From contig JACRLJ010000016.1 in NCBI GenBank assembly GCA_016215105.1, positions 1 to 52,653 of the forward strand: 52,653 bases of DNA. The letters run 5' to 3'. Source of the stretch: Candidatus Hydrogenedentota bacterium (GTDB taxonomy: Bacteria; Hydrogenedentota; Hydrogenedentia; Hydrogenedentales; SLHB01). Positions 51,802 to 52,653 of the stretch are shown here, in pieces. The translations under genes and the position numbers were made by a program. The first letter of the stretch is position 1. Each line of letters opens with the position of its first letter. Under the pieces are notes generated by a model. The model saw only the letters and a list, made by a program, of their open reading frames with translations, searched no databases and had not been told where the DNA came from.

Positions 51802-52653
51802 ATGAATTTGATGATGCGGCGCCGTATTCCATTCGTGGCGTTTCTCTTGGCAATGTTGTATGCGCCGTGGGCGTTTTCCCAAGCCAAGACCGAGTCGTAT
51901 GTCTTTGACCGAATGTGGCCAACCCTATCGCAGCCATGGTATTTCAACGAGCCCTACGCGTTGGCGACGGACACCTCCGGGAATGTCTACGTCGCCGACA
52001 CGCAGAATCATCGCGTCCAGAAATTCTCATCCACCGGCGCCTTTGCGACAAGGTGGGGCGCCCTCGGTCAGTCCAACGGCCAGTTTGACACGCCTTCCGG
52101 GATAGCGGTGGATAGCGCCGGCGCAGTGTACGTGAGCGACTCCAGGAACAACCGTATCCAGAAGTTCACGTCAGCCGGTGTGTATCAGACATCCTGGGGA
52201 AGCAGCGGGACTGGTGACGGCCAATTCAGCTATCCGTTTGGCGTTGCCGTGGACACCGCGGCCGCGATGGTGTACGTGGCTGACTATAACCACAATCGGA
52301 TTCAGAAATTCACGTCGAGCGGGGCGTTTGTCACTTCCTGGGGATCCTTTGGCTCGGCGACGGGACAGTTCGCGCTGCCTTCCGGTGTCGCAGTGGACGA
52401 CACCGGCAATGTCTACGTGGCGGACAAGGGCAACAATCGTGTCCAGAAGTTTGACTCCGCGGGCGCGTTTCAAACCGCGTGGGGAGGCGCGGGCGCCGCA
52501 CAAGGACTGTTCGCCAATCCGTATGGCGTGTGCTTCGCCTCGGGAAGCATCTATGTAGCGGACACGGATAACAATCGCGTCCAGAAGTTCAACACCGCGG
52601 GAGTGTTTCAAGCAGAGTGGGGCAGTCTTGGCAATAGTCTTGGCCAGTTCGAC
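51802..52653 (+). CDS. Secreted NHL-repeat beta-propeller protein, 5' part
   Basis: 284 codons from the ATG at 51802 (GGGAG upstream) to the window edge without a stop. The signal peptide MRRRIPFVAFLLAMLYAPWA (after MNLM) should be cut near FSQA. The mature part is a run of NHL repeats of about 45 residues: ALATDTSGNVYVADTQNHRV, GIAVDSAGAVYVSDSRNNRI, GVAVDTAAAMVYVADYNHNR, GVAVDDTGNVYVADKGNNRV and GVCFASGSIYVADTDNNRVQ. Each ends in QKF followed by a GQF-type turn. The propeller is exported and likely binds protein or glycan, or acts as a scaffold. What follows the repeats lies outside the window. Confidence 0.88.
   Translation, partial: MNLMMRRRIPFVAFLLAMLYAPWAFSQAKTESYVFDRMWPTLSQPWYFNEPYALATDTSGNVYVADTQNHRVQKFSSTGAFATRWGALGQSNGQFDTPSGIAVDSAGAVYVSDSRNNRIQKFTSAGVYQTSWGSSGTGDGQFSYPFGVAVDTAAAMVYVADYNHNRIQKFTSSGAFVTSWGSFGSATGQFALPSGVAVDDTGNVYVADKGNNRVQKFDSAGAFQTAWGGAGAAQGLFANPYGVCFASGSIYVADTDNNRVQKFNTAGVFQAEWGSLGNSLGQFD

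Overview
The window reads as chromosomal DNA of a GC-rich, Gram-negative-type bacterium that lives on complex polysaccharides. kdsB implies an LPS-type envelope. Tat signals, lipoboxes and many secreted glycosidases point to export-heavy carbohydrate metabolism. DUF4838 proteins, a CxxCH cytochrome fused to a sugar-isomerase barrel, and a PVC-like redoxin domain recall Planctomycetes, Verrucomicrobia or candidate phyla such as Hydrogenedentota. This placement is inference from gene content. I see no rRNA, tRNA or CRISPR array. Repeats and toxin-antitoxin remnants are present, but no intact transposase.

Layout. 1-3.06 kb (minus strand): the 5' part of rpsA and two related membrane proteins with pseudopilin-like tails. 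3.4-6.05 kb: a Tat-exported aldo/keto-reductase-fold protein that has lost most of its catalytic tetrad, then a tetraheme cytochrome fused to a xylose-isomerase-like TIM barrel. 6.06-9.5 kb: a repeat-rich region with a secreted carboxypeptidase-regulatory-like protein bracketed by two 191-bp direct repeats, plus an antitoxin relic. 9.5-11.9 kb: a GH92 mannosidase. 12.1-14.4 kb: a PadR/HAAS-type regulatory pair and a VapBC-type module, each with a readable sigma70-like promoter. 14.5-17.2 kb: a GT-C-like membrane protein and an unknown protein.

17.3-26.3 kb is the main glycan cluster: a Tat-exported GH29 fucosidase followed by three tandem paralogous DUF4838 glycosidase-like proteins. A radical SAM gene converges on it. 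27.3-34.3 kb holds a purple-acid-phosphatase-like protein, kdsB, a conserved gene apparently split by a frameshift, an SSS-family symporter and a redoxin-sialidase fusion. 34.5-37.7 kb has a lipoprotein, a PIN toxin interrupted by an in-frame TGA, a possible small partner, an alpha/beta hydrolase and an orphan RHH-like antitoxin. 37.8-42.2 kb: a second GT-C-like protein and a GH50 (agarase-family) enzyme. 42.4-47.1 kb: a DUF2161 nuclease-like protein overlapping the tail of an ATGA-coupled pair of secreted, cysteine-peptidase-like paralogs. 47.3-52.65 kb: a lipoprotein, a canonical YghZ-type reductase, a GT2 glycosyltransferase, an AtpI-like protein, a class II HDAC-like deacetylase and the start of an NHL-repeat protein.

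The overall theme is exported glycan breakdown (mannose-, fucose-, galactan- and possibly sialic-acid-like substrates), sugar import and surface-polysaccharide synthesis. The least conventional parts are the exported redox/sugar module at 3.4-6.05 kb, the redoxin-sialidase fusion, the DUF4838 triplication, the cysteine-peptidase-like pair and a two-hairpin REP-like repeat family. All functions were assigned by reading translations by eye; no database search was possible.
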